Of a stretch of 53,583 nucleotides of DNA, positions 16,754 through 26,041 are shown piece by piece. Within the stretch, counting starts at the first letter, position 1. Each line of letters starts with the position of its first letter. Origin of the DNA: an uncultured Eubacteriales bacterium (GTDB lineage: Bacteria > Bacillota > Clostridia > Peptostreptococcales > Anaerovoracaceae). The position numbers and the translations under genes are program-made. The stretch lies in assembly GCA_902796965.1 (NCBI GenBank), contig CADBRA010000021.1, forward strand, positions 1 through 53,583, read 5' to 3'. Below the pieces are notes generated by a model that worked only from the letters and a program-made list of their open reading frames with translations, was not told where the DNA came from and made no database searches.

Positions 16754-17186
16754 TTTTTCATAATTACAGCGAAGTACTATCTGCTTGAAGATCTGTTTGA
16801 AAATATGGAGGAAGAAGCTGTTGAGAAATTTATCAGACGCCAGAATGAGAATAATTCGGGCAATGATTTTGAGAAAAGCCTGGAGAACCTGATCGGCACG
16901 TTGTTTTTCATACGAGGATCGGACTGCATATGAGATTATGACGAACGGCATTGGGCATGACATGATGTACATGTATCACAATTTTTTTATCGAATGCATA
17001 GAAAAGTTTGAAATAAGGTATCCTGAACATATGCACACTCGTTATCCGGTCAAGGCACTGAATTCGTTCATCGCGTTCGGATTATGGGGATTCATTCACA
17101 GCAGTCCGGGTCCTGTAACTGATGAGATTGGAGATCAGGCCAGAAAGCTGATAAAGGATCTCATAAGCAGCGACATTTTTTCCTGA
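16754..17186 (+). pseudogene. Broken TetR-type regulator, helix-turn-helix lost
   Basis: Two adjoining frames encode parts of one TetR-like protein. The first (16754-16933) reads KYYLLEDLFENMEEEAVEK, the end of a typical TetR DNA-binding region, then a ligand-domain start ENLIGTLFF. The second continues as EDRTAYEIMTNG, GHDMMYMYHNFF and AFGLWGFIHSSPG to 17186. The break lies near 16908 and fits the loss of two bases. The frame is blocked upstream by TAA at 16751, and no helix-turn-helix is found, so the front has been lost. It sits just after the helicase terminator. It may be the remains of a cargo gene that came with the accessory segment. Confidence 0.7.
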
Positions 17187-17210
17187 AAACCTGCATACGA
17201 AAAGTTTTAG

Positions 17211-17237
17211 TTGTCAGCATGACTAATTGTGTATAAT
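17211..17237 (+). promoter_or_regulatory. Probable promoter
   Basis: TTGTCA (17211-17216) and a perfect TATAAT (17232-17237), with a short 15-base spacer. It would drive the small gene at 17324. Confidence 0.4.
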
Positions 17238-17323
17238 AAAGGAAACGCCGTCAGAACGGCTCAAAAATTGCATGCCGGGTTGTATATAACAAGTAAAGCC
17301 TGCACGGTATAATTAATTGTTTC

Positions 17324-17668
17324 ATGAAAGGCAGAATGTTTATGGAAATGGAAGAAAGAATAAAGATCATTACGGGCAGTATGACTGAGACAGAGAACAT
17401 CACAGATGTGCTTGAAAGGGCAGCTGAAGATAAAGCCGATGAAGTCGAGATCGGCGCCGGCAGACCCAGAGAAAAGAATTCTGATATGTTCAGTGATGCG
17501 ACGAGAATAGAAAATGAGATTGTCACGTTTCTGAGAAACAGCGAATATCCCAGAATTGTAAAAATCATATGCGCAAGCGATGCTGAGACCGAGCTTTATA
17601 TGATGGCATACAATTACTGGTATGCCACTGAAAAAGATGAGCGGATAAACGACGGCAGATGGGATTAG
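17324..17668 (+). CDS. Small acidic protein of unknown function
   Basis: I do not recognise this protein of up to 114 residues. It is acidic in its first half and has a conserved-looking C-terminal part (FLRNSEYPRIVKIICASDAETELYMMAYNYWY). There is no signal or membrane segment. Starts at 17324, 17336 or 17342 are all possible; AAAGG at 17327 would favour the later ones. It has its own promoter and a hairpin downstream. Confidence 0.6.
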   Translation: MKGRMFMEMEERIKIITGSMTETENITDVLERAAEDKADEVEIGAGRPREKNSDMFSDATRIENEIVTFLRNSEYPRIVKIICASDAETELYMMAYNYWYATEKDERINDGRWD

Positions 17669-17772
17669 CATCAGCGTATAAAATGCGTGATATATAAATA
17701 TAATTGAAAACGCGTCATTCGTTACGGCTTGCGCATGCGGAAATCATACGGCAGGCATAAGGAAGCTGAAGA

Positions 17773-17804
17773 CCCGGACGAAGATTCGCGATCGTTCGGG
17801 ATTT
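17773..17804 (+). terminator. Hairpin between small gene and antiporter gene
   Basis: CCCGGACGA pairs with TCGTTCGGG across 10 bases, followed by ATTTTCG. It could end the preceding transcript or act as a leader control element of the antiporter gene, whose start is only about 40 bases further on. Confidence 0.45.
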
Positions 17805-17841
17805 TCGCATGAAATCAATTTAATAACGGAGAACAATATCT

Positions 17842-19242
17842 ATGGAAAACAAAAAAGATTTTCGTCTTGAAAATGACGGTCAGAATGGGCAGGTCAAACC
17901 GGATCCGAACGCCAAAGCGCTCATTCCTGTACTCGTATTTCTCGTTCTGTATCTCGGACTCGGAATTTATTATACGTATATACATCCGCTGAAGGGGCAG
18001 ATGGGATTTTATGTGATGTCGGTCGTGGTTGCGTTCGGCATAGCGCTCATAGTGGCGTTTTTTCAGAACAAGTCGCTCTCATTTGATGAGAAGATTCACA
18101 TATGCGCCAGTGGAATAGGTGACGACAATATCACGATAATGCTGTTCATATTTCTTATGGCAGGAGCGTTCAGCGGAATAGCAGGTGAAGCGGGAGGCGT
18201 CGAAAGCACAGCGAATCTGCTGCTCAACATCATACCGGGAAGATTCGCAATTCCGGGACTTTTCGTCATAGCATGTCTCATATCGATGTCGATGGGAACA
18301 TCAGTCGGTACGATTACAGTGCTTGTACCGATAGCAGCGTCGGTTGCAGGAACAGGCGGCTTCAATCTGCAGCTCTGTGTCGGAACGGTAGTCGGAGGAG
18401 CTATGTTCGGTGACAATCTGTCGTTCATATCAGATACGACGATCGCTGCCACAAAGACGCAGGGTGTTGAGATGAAAGACAAGTTCAGAGCCAACATAAA
18501 GCTCGCACTGCCCGCTGCGCTCATCACGTTCGCGATACTCATGACAATTGCGGCGCTTGGCGGAGAGGCACATCTCGGGCACTATGATTTCAATCTCATG
18601 CTGGCGCTTCCGTATTTCATCGTGCTCGCGCTTGCCCTCGGCGGACTCAACGTCTTCATGGTGCTCGGAGTCGGAATAATACTGTTTATTATCACCGGGA
18701 TGTTTGCTCAGACGCTCACATTCGACACTGTCTTCACTTCTATGGGCAGCGGGACATCGGGCATGTTCGAGACGATGATCGTCACTATTCTCGTAGCGTC
18801 AATAAGCGCGCTTATAGAAGTGTACGGCGGTTTCGAGTCTGTGCTTGGCTTTATCAGGCGCCATGCTCACGGAAAACGCGGAGGCATGGCCGGCATCGGT
18901 CTGCTTACAGGACTCATGGACGTTGCGACGGCAAACAACACGGTGGCGATAGTCGTGGCTGCACCGATTGCAAAGACGATAAGCGAGGAGTACGGCATAG
19001 AACCGAAAAGGACCGCGTCGCTTCTCGACACGTGTTCGTGCATAATGCAGGGCATAATTCCGTACGGCGCGCAGCTGCTGATAGCGGCGAGCCTCGCTGA
19101 CATCAATAGCGTCGAAATAATCAGATGGCTCTTTTACCCGTATCTGCTGCTGATCATGGTAGTGTGTTCAATAATATTCACGCGCACTAAACCCGCCGGA
19201 CATGACGGACAGAAGAATGCGGATACTGAAATACAGGAATAA
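17842..19242 (+). CDS. NhaC-family Na+/H+ antiporter
   Basis: This 466-residue protein has about a dozen hydrophobic helices and the NhaC family marks: a MGTSVGTI stretch, GAMFGDNLSFISDTTIAAT with the acidic residues used for ion binding, a Gly-rich half-repeat (GLLTGLMDVATANNTVAIVVAAPI), and QGIIPYGAQLL near the end. The N-terminal 30 residues are polar and cytoplasmic. It would exchange sodium for protons across the membrane; related members exchange malate/lactate or other organic acids, so the substrate is not certain. The downstream reductase follows 15 bases later and may share the transcript. Confidence 0.88.
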   Translation: MENKKDFRLENDGQNGQVKPDPNAKALIPVLVFLVLYLGLGIYYTYIHPLKGQMGFYVMSVVVAFGIALIVAFFQNKSLSFDEKIHICASGIGDDNITIMLFIFLMAGAFSGIAGEAGGVESTANLLLNIIPGRFAIPGLFVIACLISMSMGTSVGTITVLVPIAASVAGTGGFNLQLCVGTVVGGAMFGDNLSFISDTTIAATKTQGVEMKDKFRANIKLALPAALITFAILMTIAALGGEAHLGHYDFNLMLALPYFIVLALALGGLNVFMVLGVGIILFIITGMFAQTLTFDTVFTSMGSGTSGMFETMIVTILVASISALIEVYGGFESVLGFIRRHAHGKRGGMAGIGLLTGLMDVATANNTVAIVVAAPIAKTISEEYGIEPKRTASLLDTCSCIMQGIIPYGAQLLIAASLADINSVEIIRWLFYPYLLLIMVVCSIIFTRTKPAGHDGQKNADTEIQE

Positions 19243-19257
19243 AAAGAAGGCTTAGAC

Positions 19258-19932
19258 ATGAATATTGCGGTGATCAATGGACAAAATCACAGGGGAACTA
19301 CATGGCGCGCAGGGAAAGCCCTGGCAGATGAACTTGGCGGAAAAACGGCTGAATTTTTCCTGCCGAAGGACTTTTCTGATTTCTGTATAGGATGCGGAAA
19401 TTGTTTCACAAAGGGCGAGGAGTTCTGTCCGCACTACAGCAGACTAAAACCGCTGACAGATGCGATGGATGAAGCTGACGTGCTGATTTTTACGAGCCCG
19501 GTTTATGTATATCATGTTACAGGAGCAATGAAAAATTTTCTCGATCACTGCGGATATCAGTGGATCATACACAGACCAAAGCCGGAATATTTCGGAAAAC
19601 AGGCGGTGCTCATAACTACAGCTGCCGGAAGCGGTACAAAAAGCACTCTTAAGGACATGGAAGACAGTATGTTTTTCTGGGGGATCGGGCAGGTTTGCAA
19701 ATTGAGGTTTAACGTTCATGCACTTTCGCCTGATCACGTAAGCCGGGATATGCAGGAAAAGATGACTGAAAAGATAAAAAAGACTGCTGATAAAATAAAG
19801 AAAAACGGCATGCGCAGGCACAGCATGCCGTTAAAAGCAAAGATGCTATTTGAGCTCATGAGAAAGCTTCATGCAAAAGGTTCGTTTTCGGAAATAGATA
19901 ATGAGTACTGGAAAGAGCATGGGTGGATCTGA
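19258..19932 (+). CDS. NAD(P)H-dependent FMN reductase, flavodoxin-like
   Basis: This 224-residue protein has the flavodoxin fold signs: NIAVINGQNHRGTTW for FMN phosphate binding, VLIFTSPVYVYHVTGAMKNFLDH for the second flavin loop, and AVLITTAAGSG. It also has four cysteines in the pattern CIGCGNCFTKGEEFC near residues 43-57, a small iron-sulfur or metal site seen in iron-sulfur flavoproteins. The substrate is unknown. It lies 15 bases behind the antiporter gene. Confidence 0.8.
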   Translation: MNIAVINGQNHRGTTWRAGKALADELGGKTAEFFLPKDFSDFCIGCGNCFTKGEEFCPHYSRLKPLTDAMDEADVLIFTSPVYVYHVTGAMKNFLDHCGYQWIIHRPKPEYFGKQAVLITTAAGSGTKSTLKDMEDSMFFWGIGQVCKLRFNVHALSPDHVSRDMQEKMTEKIKKTADKIKKNGMRRHSMPLKAKMLFELMRKLHAKGSFSEIDNEYWKEHGWI

Positions 19933-19989
19933 AAATCTCTGATAGCTCTCGGTTTTGATAACGAATTATCACATAAGAAGCATGGGCGG

Positions 19990-20778
19990 TCATCTGCTTT
20001 TCCTGAGAAACGCAAACCAGTAGCCGCATCCGACTACGAAACTTCCGCCTATGATGTTGCCGAGAGTGACCGGCAGCAGGTTCCCGATCAGAAATGAATT
20101 CATAGTGAGACCTGCTGCGCCGATTCCATACGTGTGTGACGCGAGCATGCCGGCGGGCAGAAAATACATGTTAGCGACGCTGTGCTCGAATCCGCACAGA
20201 ACAAAGACGATGATCGGCGGCATGAGACCAAGGATTTTACCGGCCTGCTCTGTCGCCGCAAACGATATCCAGACAGCGACGCAGACGAGTATGTTGCAGA
20301 GAATTCCTTTAATCAATGCATCTGTAAAGCTGAGCGATGCCTTGCCTGCAGCTATGCTGACGACAGATGCAGCCAGTCTGCTGTCGAAAAGTGAATATAC
20401 TCCGCTGTAATCAGCTGCAAATGCTATAAACAGCCCGCCGATGAAATTTCCTATGTATACGAAGAGCCAGTTGCGAAGCATCAGACGTAAGTTTCCTTTT
20501 TTTTCGAGAACAGGTATTATCATGAGGCAGTTGCCTGTGAAGAGCTCGCTTCCGGCGCAGAGAACCATCATGAGTCCGACAGAGAATACTATTGCTCCGA
20601 CGAGCTTGCCGACGGACGGCGCGGCGATGCTTCCGGCTGCAACCTGACTGCCGAGAGCGCCGAATGCTATGTACATACCGGCCATGAAACCGAGAACCAG
20701 CATTTTAGGTATGGAAAGCTGCATCTTTCCGCAGCCGATTCCGATGTAATTTTCTGCAACCTTTGCGGGTGAGTTCAT
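19990..20778 (-). CDS. Formate/nitrite transporter (FNT) family channel
   Basis: This 262-residue membrane protein has six predicted helices and family marks: GFMAGMYIAFGALGS near the start, CAGSELFTGNC, LRNWLFVYIGNFIGG, GILCNILVCVAVW and a GFEHSVANMYFLPAGM segment with the pore His. FNT proteins pass formate, nitrite, hydrosulfide or lactate with protons. An [FeFe] hydrogenase lies further on, so formate export in mixed-acid fermentation is plausible but not shown. The start follows AGGAGGG. The upstream region on this strand is very AT-rich. Confidence 0.92.
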   Translation of the reverse strand: MNSPAKVAENYIGIGCGKMQLSIPKMLVLGFMAGMYIAFGALGSQVAAGSIAAPSVGKLVGAIVFSVGLMMVLCAGSELFTGNCLMIIPVLEKKGNLRLMLRNWLFVYIGNFIGGLFIAFAADYSGVYSLFDSRLAASVVSIAAGKASLSFTDALIKGILCNILVCVAVWISFAATEQAGKILGLMPPIIVFVLCGFEHSVANMYFLPAGMLASHTYGIGAAGLTMNSFLIGNLLPVTLGNIIGGSFVVGCGYWFAFLRKSR

Positions 20779-20912
20779 AAATCCCTCCTGAAATAGAACA
20801 ATATCAACAATAATAATTAATATAATATTTATTTCACAGATAATTATAATATAATCTTATCAAATATGATGAATATAACCGCTGATATTATTTCGCGCAG
20901 AGTTATGGGAAT

Positions 20913-20928
20913 GTCCGCGCGAGCGGTC
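20913..20928. repeat. Dispersed GC-rich hairpin, imperfect copy
   Basis: GTCCGC and GCGGTC with a CGA-containing loop, followed by GTAAGTCAT as after the copy at 41. One stem pair is mismatched. Confidence 0.35.
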
Positions 20929-21015
20929 GTAAGTCATAGAAATTTTCGATTCAGATACGTGTGATCAGAAAACTCGGCTGGTGAGCATAAAACTGAAAGG
21001 AAAGGGAAGCAAATT

Positions 21016-21291
21016 ATGGAAAGAAATTTTCATCCGGGCGATATAGTTCAGCATTTCAAACGTGAGACGCTTCCGGAAGAAGAGAAAAATCAGAACAGAT
21101 ATCTCTACAGAATCATCGGGACAGCAGAGCACAGCGAGACCGGTGAAAAACTCATGATATATGAATGTCTGTACGGAGGTTTCGAGACATTCGCGCGTCC
21201 ATATCACATGTTTATGAGTGAGGTGGATCAGGAAAAATACCCTGATATAAAGCAAAAATACAGGTTCGAAATTTACGATTCAAAAGAATAA
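21016..21291 (+). CDS. DUF1653 domain protein
   Basis: This 91-residue protein is nearly all one DUF1653 domain: HPGDIVQHFKRE, YLYRIIGTAEHSETGEKLMIYE, LYGGFETFARPYHMF and a KYRFE end. The fold is a small beta barrel of unknown function. It stands alone, between the FNT gene and a two-hairpin terminator region. The start follows GAAAGGGAAGC. Confidence 0.85.
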   Translation: MERNFHPGDIVQHFKRETLPEEEKNQNRYLYRIIGTAEHSETGEKLMIYECLYGGFETFARPYHMFMSEVDQEKYPDIKQKYRFEIYDSKE

Positions 21292-21414
21292 AAGCTAATT
21301 CAAACAGTGAAAATAAGAGTTTATGGACCGGACTGCCGGTAGTGAGGTGGAACTCAAAAGTCCGGCTTTTGAGAGCGCCTGATTATGACAGGCCGGTTCT
21401 TTTTCAGAAAAAAG

Positions 21415-21451
21415 AAAAATCTGCCGCCGTCTGAGCCGGAAGCAGATTTTT
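21415..21451. terminator. Bidirectional terminator
   Basis: AAAAATCTGC pairs with GCAGATTTTT around a 17-base loop, giving a T-run on either strand. It lies between two converging genes. A weaker CCGGAC/GTCCGG hairpin followed by CTTTT lies just before it. Confidence 0.8.
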
Positions 21452-21457
21452 GTGACA

Positions 21458-22249
21458 TCATTCGTCTTTCAGTCCGAACGCGAAACCAGTCATCGCGATA
21501 GCGCCGAGATTGCAGAAGTTGTTGAAGATAAGAGGCTTATCGTCTCCGGCTGCACCGAGAATGTATAGCAGCGGCAGGAAATGCTCGGGCGTAGGAACTG
21601 CGTAGTACGCATAAGCGTGCTTGTCGTAGCGGAGAATTTCATCGTATCTGTGGTTTATGACAGCATTTGTTATGTCGGCATTGAATTCCTCTGCCATCGG
21701 AGAACCGCCTGCATTGCTCCAGTCGACGCGGCCGAGATTGTGGACGACATTGCCGCTGGCGAATATCAGAAAGCCTTCGCTGCGCAGAGGAGCGAGCAGC
21801 CGGCCGATTTCGAGACACTGATCGGATGTGAGCCTGCTGCTTACAGAGAGCTGTACAACGGGAATGTCAGCTTCGGGAAACATGTGGCACAGGACCGTCC
21901 ATGTGCCGTGGTCTATGCCCCATTCGTCGTTTACACTTACACGGCTTCCGAGCGCGTTAAGCACAGATTCTGTAAGCTCTGCGCTGCCTTTAGCCGGATA
22001 TTTGAAATCATAAAGCTCCTGCGGAAAACCGTACATGTCATATACTTGTTCGGGCTCTGCGGAGCTCTGCACAAACAGACCCTCTGTATACCAGTGGGCT
22101 GAAATTGAAAGAATCGCTTTTGGTTTTTCATACTGCGCTGTTATCGTATCGCCTATGCGCTTGAGCTCTTTTGTGGCATTGCTTTGTTCAAGCGCCAGCA
22201 TAGGGCTTCCGTGGCCGGAAAAAACTACCGGCATTTTTCTTTCATTCAT
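21458..22249 (-). CDS. ygiD: YgiD/DODA-type extradiol dioxygenase
   Basis: This 263-residue protein matches the class III extradiol family of E. coli YgiD and plant DODA. The marks are VVFSGHGSPMLAL, ISAHWYTEG, GIDHGTWTVLCHMFP with metal-binding His, ASGNVVHNLG and TPEHFLPLLYILGA. Such enzymes use a single metal and oxygen to open catechol rings, although many bacterial members have no known substrate. The start at 22249 (MNERKM) is chosen over an upstream frame because of GAGG and family length. It stands alone, between terminator and an AT-rich spacer. Confidence 0.88.
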   Translation of the reverse strand: MNERKMPVVFSGHGSPMLALEQSNATKELKRIGDTITAQYEKPKAILSISAHWYTEGLFVQSSAEPEQVYDMYGFPQELYDFKYPAKGSAELTESVLNALGSRVSVNDEWGIDHGTWTVLCHMFPEADIPVVQLSVSSRLTSDQCLEIGRLLAPLRSEGFLIFASGNVVHNLGRVDWSNAGGSPMAEEFNADITNAVINHRYDEILRYDKHAYAYYAVPTPEHFLPLLYILGAAGDDKPLIFNNFCNLGAIAMTGFAFGLKDE

Positions 22250-22587
22250 GATTAAATACCTCATATAATGACTTATATATATCCACAAATAATAAAAATG
22301 TAAATCTATGTATATATACCCAGCTTTGAGATATGTAAAAGCGCAGATCTGCTTTTTGATCAGAAGCTTAAGACTGCGATGTTCGGCAAATATGATATGA
22401 GAGAAGGATAAGCTGCCGTATGGCAGAAAGTATATTTAATATCGCCGTAGGCAAATATTATGATCGTCCGCTGATAATATCACGGCATTATGAATGATTA
22501 TGGTAAAATGAATGTCACAGCGGCGTCTGCCTGGCGGATATCGAGCCGCAGAACGCATAAACACATAAATTATAAAAGGAGAAAATA
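22250..22587. other. Spacer between dioxygenase and ABC transporter
   Basis: AT-rich promoter-like sequence for both divergent genes. A 25-codon frame (22420-22497, starting MAESIFNIAVGKYYD) is preceded by AGAAGG at a long 13-base distance and may be a leader peptide or chance. No clear -35/-10 pair was found for the ABC gene. Confidence 0.3.
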
Positions 22588-25533
22588 TTGCTGCAGCTGA
22601 AAAACATATATAAACAGTACAGGACAGGGAATCTCGTTCAAAATGCGCTTCAGGACGTCAATCTGAGTCTGCGTGACAGCGAGTTTGTGTCTGTTTTAGG
22701 GCCGAGCGGCTCAGGAAAGACTACACTGCTGAACGTGATAGGCGGGCTCGACCGCTACGACTCGGGCGACCTGATCATTAATGGAGTGTCGACAAAAAAT
22801 TACAGCGACAGAGACTGGGACACATACAGAAACCGTACAATCGGCTTTGTTTTCCAGAGTTATAATCTCATACCGCACCAGACAGTGCTGTCCAACGTCG
22901 AACTCGCGATGACGATTTCGGGTGTATCCAGGGAAATGAGACGAAAACGGGCTGAAAAGGCGCTTCGCCGCGTCGGCCTCGGAAATCAGATGCACAAGCG
23001 GCCGGGACAGATGTCAGGCGGACAGATGCAGCGTGTGGCGATAGCGCGTGCGCTCGTCAACAATCCGGACATACTGCTTGCTGATGAACCCACGGGTGCT
23101 CTCGACACAGAGACGAGCATTCAGATTATGGATATACTCAAGGAAGTGGCTAAGGACAGACTTGTTGTTATGGTTACACATAATCCGGAGCTCGCCAGGC
23201 AGTATTCATCGCGCATCATAAATCTGCGCGACGGGGAGATCACCGGGGATTCTATGCCATATGATCCTGAGGCAGGTGATGATGCGGCATCAGGCGCTTC
23301 GTCGGATTCCGGTCTGACCGGAGCTGCTGAAAATGCAATAGACAGCAGACGTACCGGGAATTACACTGCCGGAATATCAGGAGGTGTTTCGGCCGGCGGA
23401 GCCGGCGGCAGTGAGCGGAGCTCACGCAGTAGGAAACGTTCTAATATGTCTTTTCTGACATCGCTTTCGCTCAGCTTTAACAATCTCAGGACAAAAAAGG
23501 GGCGGACCATTCTTACTTCTTTTGCAGGATCAATAGGAATAATCGGAATCGCGCTTGTGCTTGCTCTCACGACAGGCGTCAGAACTTATATATCAGATCT
23601 CCAGAAGGACACGCTGACTGCTTATCCTCTTACAGTTGAATCACACGCTGTCGATCTGTCGGGAATCGGTACGGACAGCGGGAATCAGAATAAGAGCAGT
23701 ACAGAACATAAGGACGGAGTATATGCCGATAACAGCGGATCGCTCGCTTCGGGAATGGTCACAAATAATCTGCAGAAATTCAAGAAATATCTCGATAATC
23801 CGGAGAGCAGTATAAGGAATTACATCGGACAGAATGGCATAATTTACAGCTATGATGTGAACTTCGACGCATTTTCATACGACCCTTCGGGCGCATTCGT
23901 CAACAGCGGAGCGGATCCGAACAGCACAAACCCGCTCTCGTCATCGTCTGGTTCGGATTCAGGCGGCGTTTCGCTCTTTTCAAACAGCACTACAAACGGA
24001 ACAGCAGCCAATTTTTCCGAACTCATGGCGGGCTCCGACGGCAGCTCTGTAAGCCAGGTCCTGAAGGATAATTACGATGTGCTTTACGGCGAATGGCCGG
24101 AAGAAAAAGATCAGGTCATTTTAGTTCTCGATGAAAACAATGCGCTTTCTACAGAAGTGTTATATCAGTTCGGCCTGATCACAGAGGAAAAATACAGCGA
24201 GATGAACCGTGAAATCTCGGATAACGGAGAAGCGCAGAAGATTTCTCTGGATTATGCCGCACTCTGCGGACGAACATTCTACATCGTTCCGGCATGCGAC
24301 AGATATTCAGAAAATGAAAATGGCACATTTACGAGGCTTGACGACAGCTCCGCTGACATAAATGATCTCGTTTCAAAAGGGTTGCAGGTTAAAATCTCAG
24401 GCATCGTGAGGCCGAGGAAAGGCGAGAGCACGGCTTCAATTTCTACAGCAGTCGGATATACACGTGCTCTGACAGACTACCTGATCAGCCGCACGAACGA
24501 CAGTGCAGTAGTAAAGGCGCAGATGAGCAGTCCGAATAAAAACGTGCTCAACGGAATAGATTTCAAGGCTTCTACCGATGAGGAAAAGATAAGCGAGGCG
24601 AAGAAATATATCTCGTCGCTCGGCGTGTCAGACAAGGCGTCAATGTATCAGCGCATAATGATGTATATGGCGAAGAACGGAGCGAATGCGGCTGCAGATC
24701 AGACGGCTGACGCAGGTGCATCCGCAGCAGATGCATCTGGAGGTGATCCTTCGGCGCTTGCAGCCATGGCGGCCGCAGCCGGAAACAGCACAGATGCTCC
24801 AGAAAACACGGCGGCAGCCACAGACGAAAGCTCGATAGCGGCTGCGATGGACGCCTGGCTCGCATATTCGCCTGACAAAAATGCGCTCCTGACTATATAT
24901 TCAGAATTTCTGGAGGGGTATACATATAACGATAATATGAAGTCGTTCGGATACGTCGATTACGCGGACCCTTCGTCGATCAGCATCTATACGGACAGCT
25001 TCAGCGACAAGGAAGCCGTTTCGGATTGCATAGACAAGTATAATGAAAAGGTCGGCAAAGCTGACAAAATCACGTATACAGACTATGTTAAACTCATGAC
25101 ATCGTCGCTCAATCAGATGACAGATATGATATCCTATGTTTTGATCGCGCTCATGGCTGTCTCGCTCGTCGTTTCGTGCATAATGATAGGAATAATCACT
25201 CACATATCCGTAATGGAACGGACGAGAGAGATCGGCATACTGAGAGCACTCGGCGCTTCGAAGAGAAACGTTTCCGAGGTATTCAACGCCGAGACGTTCA
25301 TAATCGGATGCCTTTCAGGAATTATAGGAGTGGGGGCAGCCGCTCTGCTCACCATACCTATGAATTCGATTCTCCGCGGCGTACTCGGGAATGCGGATGT
25401 TCACGCATATCTTCCGGTGCAATACGCTGCAGTGTTGATACTGCTGAGCATCTTGATCACTGTGTTCGGTGGTCTTATGCCTGCAAAATCGGCAGCGAAA
25501 AAGGATCCCGTGGCAGCGCTCAGGACAGACTGA
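22588..25533 (+). CDS. MacB/FtsX-type ABC transporter, ATPase fused to permease
   Basis: This 981-residue protein joins an ABC ATPase (1-235) to an FtsX-type permease. ATPase motifs are GPSGSGKTT at 38-46, the Q-loop FQSYN, signature [12 protein letters not shown], Walker [13 protein letters not shown] and switch His in MVTHNPE. After a Gly/Ser linker (about 235-285) comes the first membrane helix (about 310-335), a very large outside domain of about 500 residues with a low-complexity Ala/Ser/Asp block near 710-755, and three C-terminal helices with [17 protein letters not shown]. Such mechanotransmission pumps move peptides, lipoproteins or toxins or signal to wall enzymes. TTG start behind AAAGGAGA. 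No partner or sensor kinase is adjacent, so the substrate is unknown. Confidence 0.92.
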   Translation: MLQLKNIYKQYRTGNLVQNALQDVNLSLRDSEFVSVLGPSGSGKTTLLNVIGGLDRYDSGDLIINGVSTKNYSDRDWDTYRNRTIGFVFQSYNLIPHQTVLSNVELAMTISGVSREMRRKRAEKALRRVGLGNQMHKRPGQMSGGQMQRVAIARALVNNPDILLADEPTGALDTETSIQIMDILKEVAKDRLVVMVTHNPELARQYSSRIINLRDGEITGDSMPYDPEAGDDAASGASSDSGLTGAAENAIDSRRTGNYTAGISGGVSAGGAGGSERSSRSRKRSNMSFLTSLSLSFNNLRTKKGRTILTSFAGSIGIIGIALVLALTTGVRTYISDLQKDTLTAYPLTVESHAVDLSGIGTDSGNQNKSSTEHKDGVYADNSGSLASGMVTNNLQKFKKYLDNPESSIRNYIGQNGIIYSYDVNFDAFSYDPSGAFVNSGADPNSTNPLSSSSGSDSGGVSLFSNSTTNGTAANFSELMAGSDGSSVSQVLKDNYDVLYGEWPEEKDQVILVLDENNALSTEVLYQFGLITEEKYSEMNREISDNGEAQKISLDYAALCGRTFYIVPACDRYSENENGTFTRLDDSSADINDLVSKGLQVKISGIVRPRKGESTASISTAVGYTRALTDYLISRTNDSAVVKAQMSSPNKNVLNGIDFKASTDEEKISEAKKYISSLGVSDKASMYQRIMMYMAKNGANAAADQTADAGASAADASGGDPSALAAMAAAAGNSTDAPENTAAATDESSIAAAMDAWLAYSPDKNALLTIYSEFLEGYTYNDNMKSFGYVDYADPSSISIYTDSFSDKEAVSDCIDKYNEKVGKADKITYTDYVKLMTSSLNQMTDMISYVLIALMAVSLVVSCIMIGIITHISVMERTREIGILRALGASKRNVSEVFNAETFIIGCLSGIIGVGAAALLTIPMNSILRGVLGNADVHAYLPVQYAAVLILLSILITVFGGLMPAKSAAKKDPVAALRTD

Positions 25534-25541
25534 TAAAGACG

Positions 25542-25581
25542 GCGCCGTATCCGCACACATAATTGTGTGCGGATACGGCGC
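25542..25581. terminator. Strong bidirectional terminator
   Basis: An 18-bp perfect stem (GCGCCGTATCCGCACACA and its complement) with a TAAT loop sits between converging genes. The T-run is short on each side. Confidence 0.8.
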
Positions 25582-25615
25582 TGTTCGTTTGCTGTGAAGT
25601 GCTTTATATCAGCGG

Positions 25616-26026
25616 TCAGATGAGTATGCCGTCGTTGTGATCGCACTCGTGCTGTATGATCTGTGCTGCAAGCCCAGAAAAGTTCCTGCGCTGTTTTTTC
25701 CAGCTCATGTCATAGAATTCGACTTCGATGTTTTCGTATCTCGTTGTTTTTCGCTGTCCGTCAAGAGACAGACAGCCTTCTTCTGTTTCAAACGGCGAAT
25801 CTTTCTCAGTTATGACCGGATTGAACATAACCATATCAAATATGCCCATATTTACGACTATTATGCGTTTCCTGATGCCGATCATATTGGCTGCCATGCC
25901 GATGCATCTGTCACTGTTTGCTTTGAGCGTATCGAGCAGGTCGCGCCCGACTGAGATGTCCTCGCGAGAGGCAGGTTCGCATTTCTGCTGCAGGAAAAAA
26001 CTGTCTCTGCAGATTTCTCTTATCAT
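25616..26026 (-). CDS. def: Peptide deformylase-like protein
   Basis: This 136-residue protein has the deformylase metal motifs EGCLS (Cys ligand) and QHECDH (two His and catalytic Glu). Motif 1, normally GxGxAAxQ, reads CIGMAANMIG, so the Gln that helps bind the formyl group is Met. This variant is known to me from a clostridial side branch. It may have weak or altered activity. ATG at 26026 is chosen because AGGAG is 8 bases away; a GTG two codons earlier is too close. It is the last gene of the hydrogenase operon, 15 bases after the phosphoesterase gene. Confidence 0.85.
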   Translation of the reverse strand: MIREICRDSFFLQQKCEPASREDISVGRDLLDTLKANSDRCIGMAANMIGIRKRIIVVNMGIFDMVMFNPVITEKDSPFETEEGCLSLDGQRKTTRYENIEVEFYDMSWKKQRRNFSGLAAQIIQHECDHNDGILI

Positions 26027-26041
26027 GATCACTTCTCCTGT

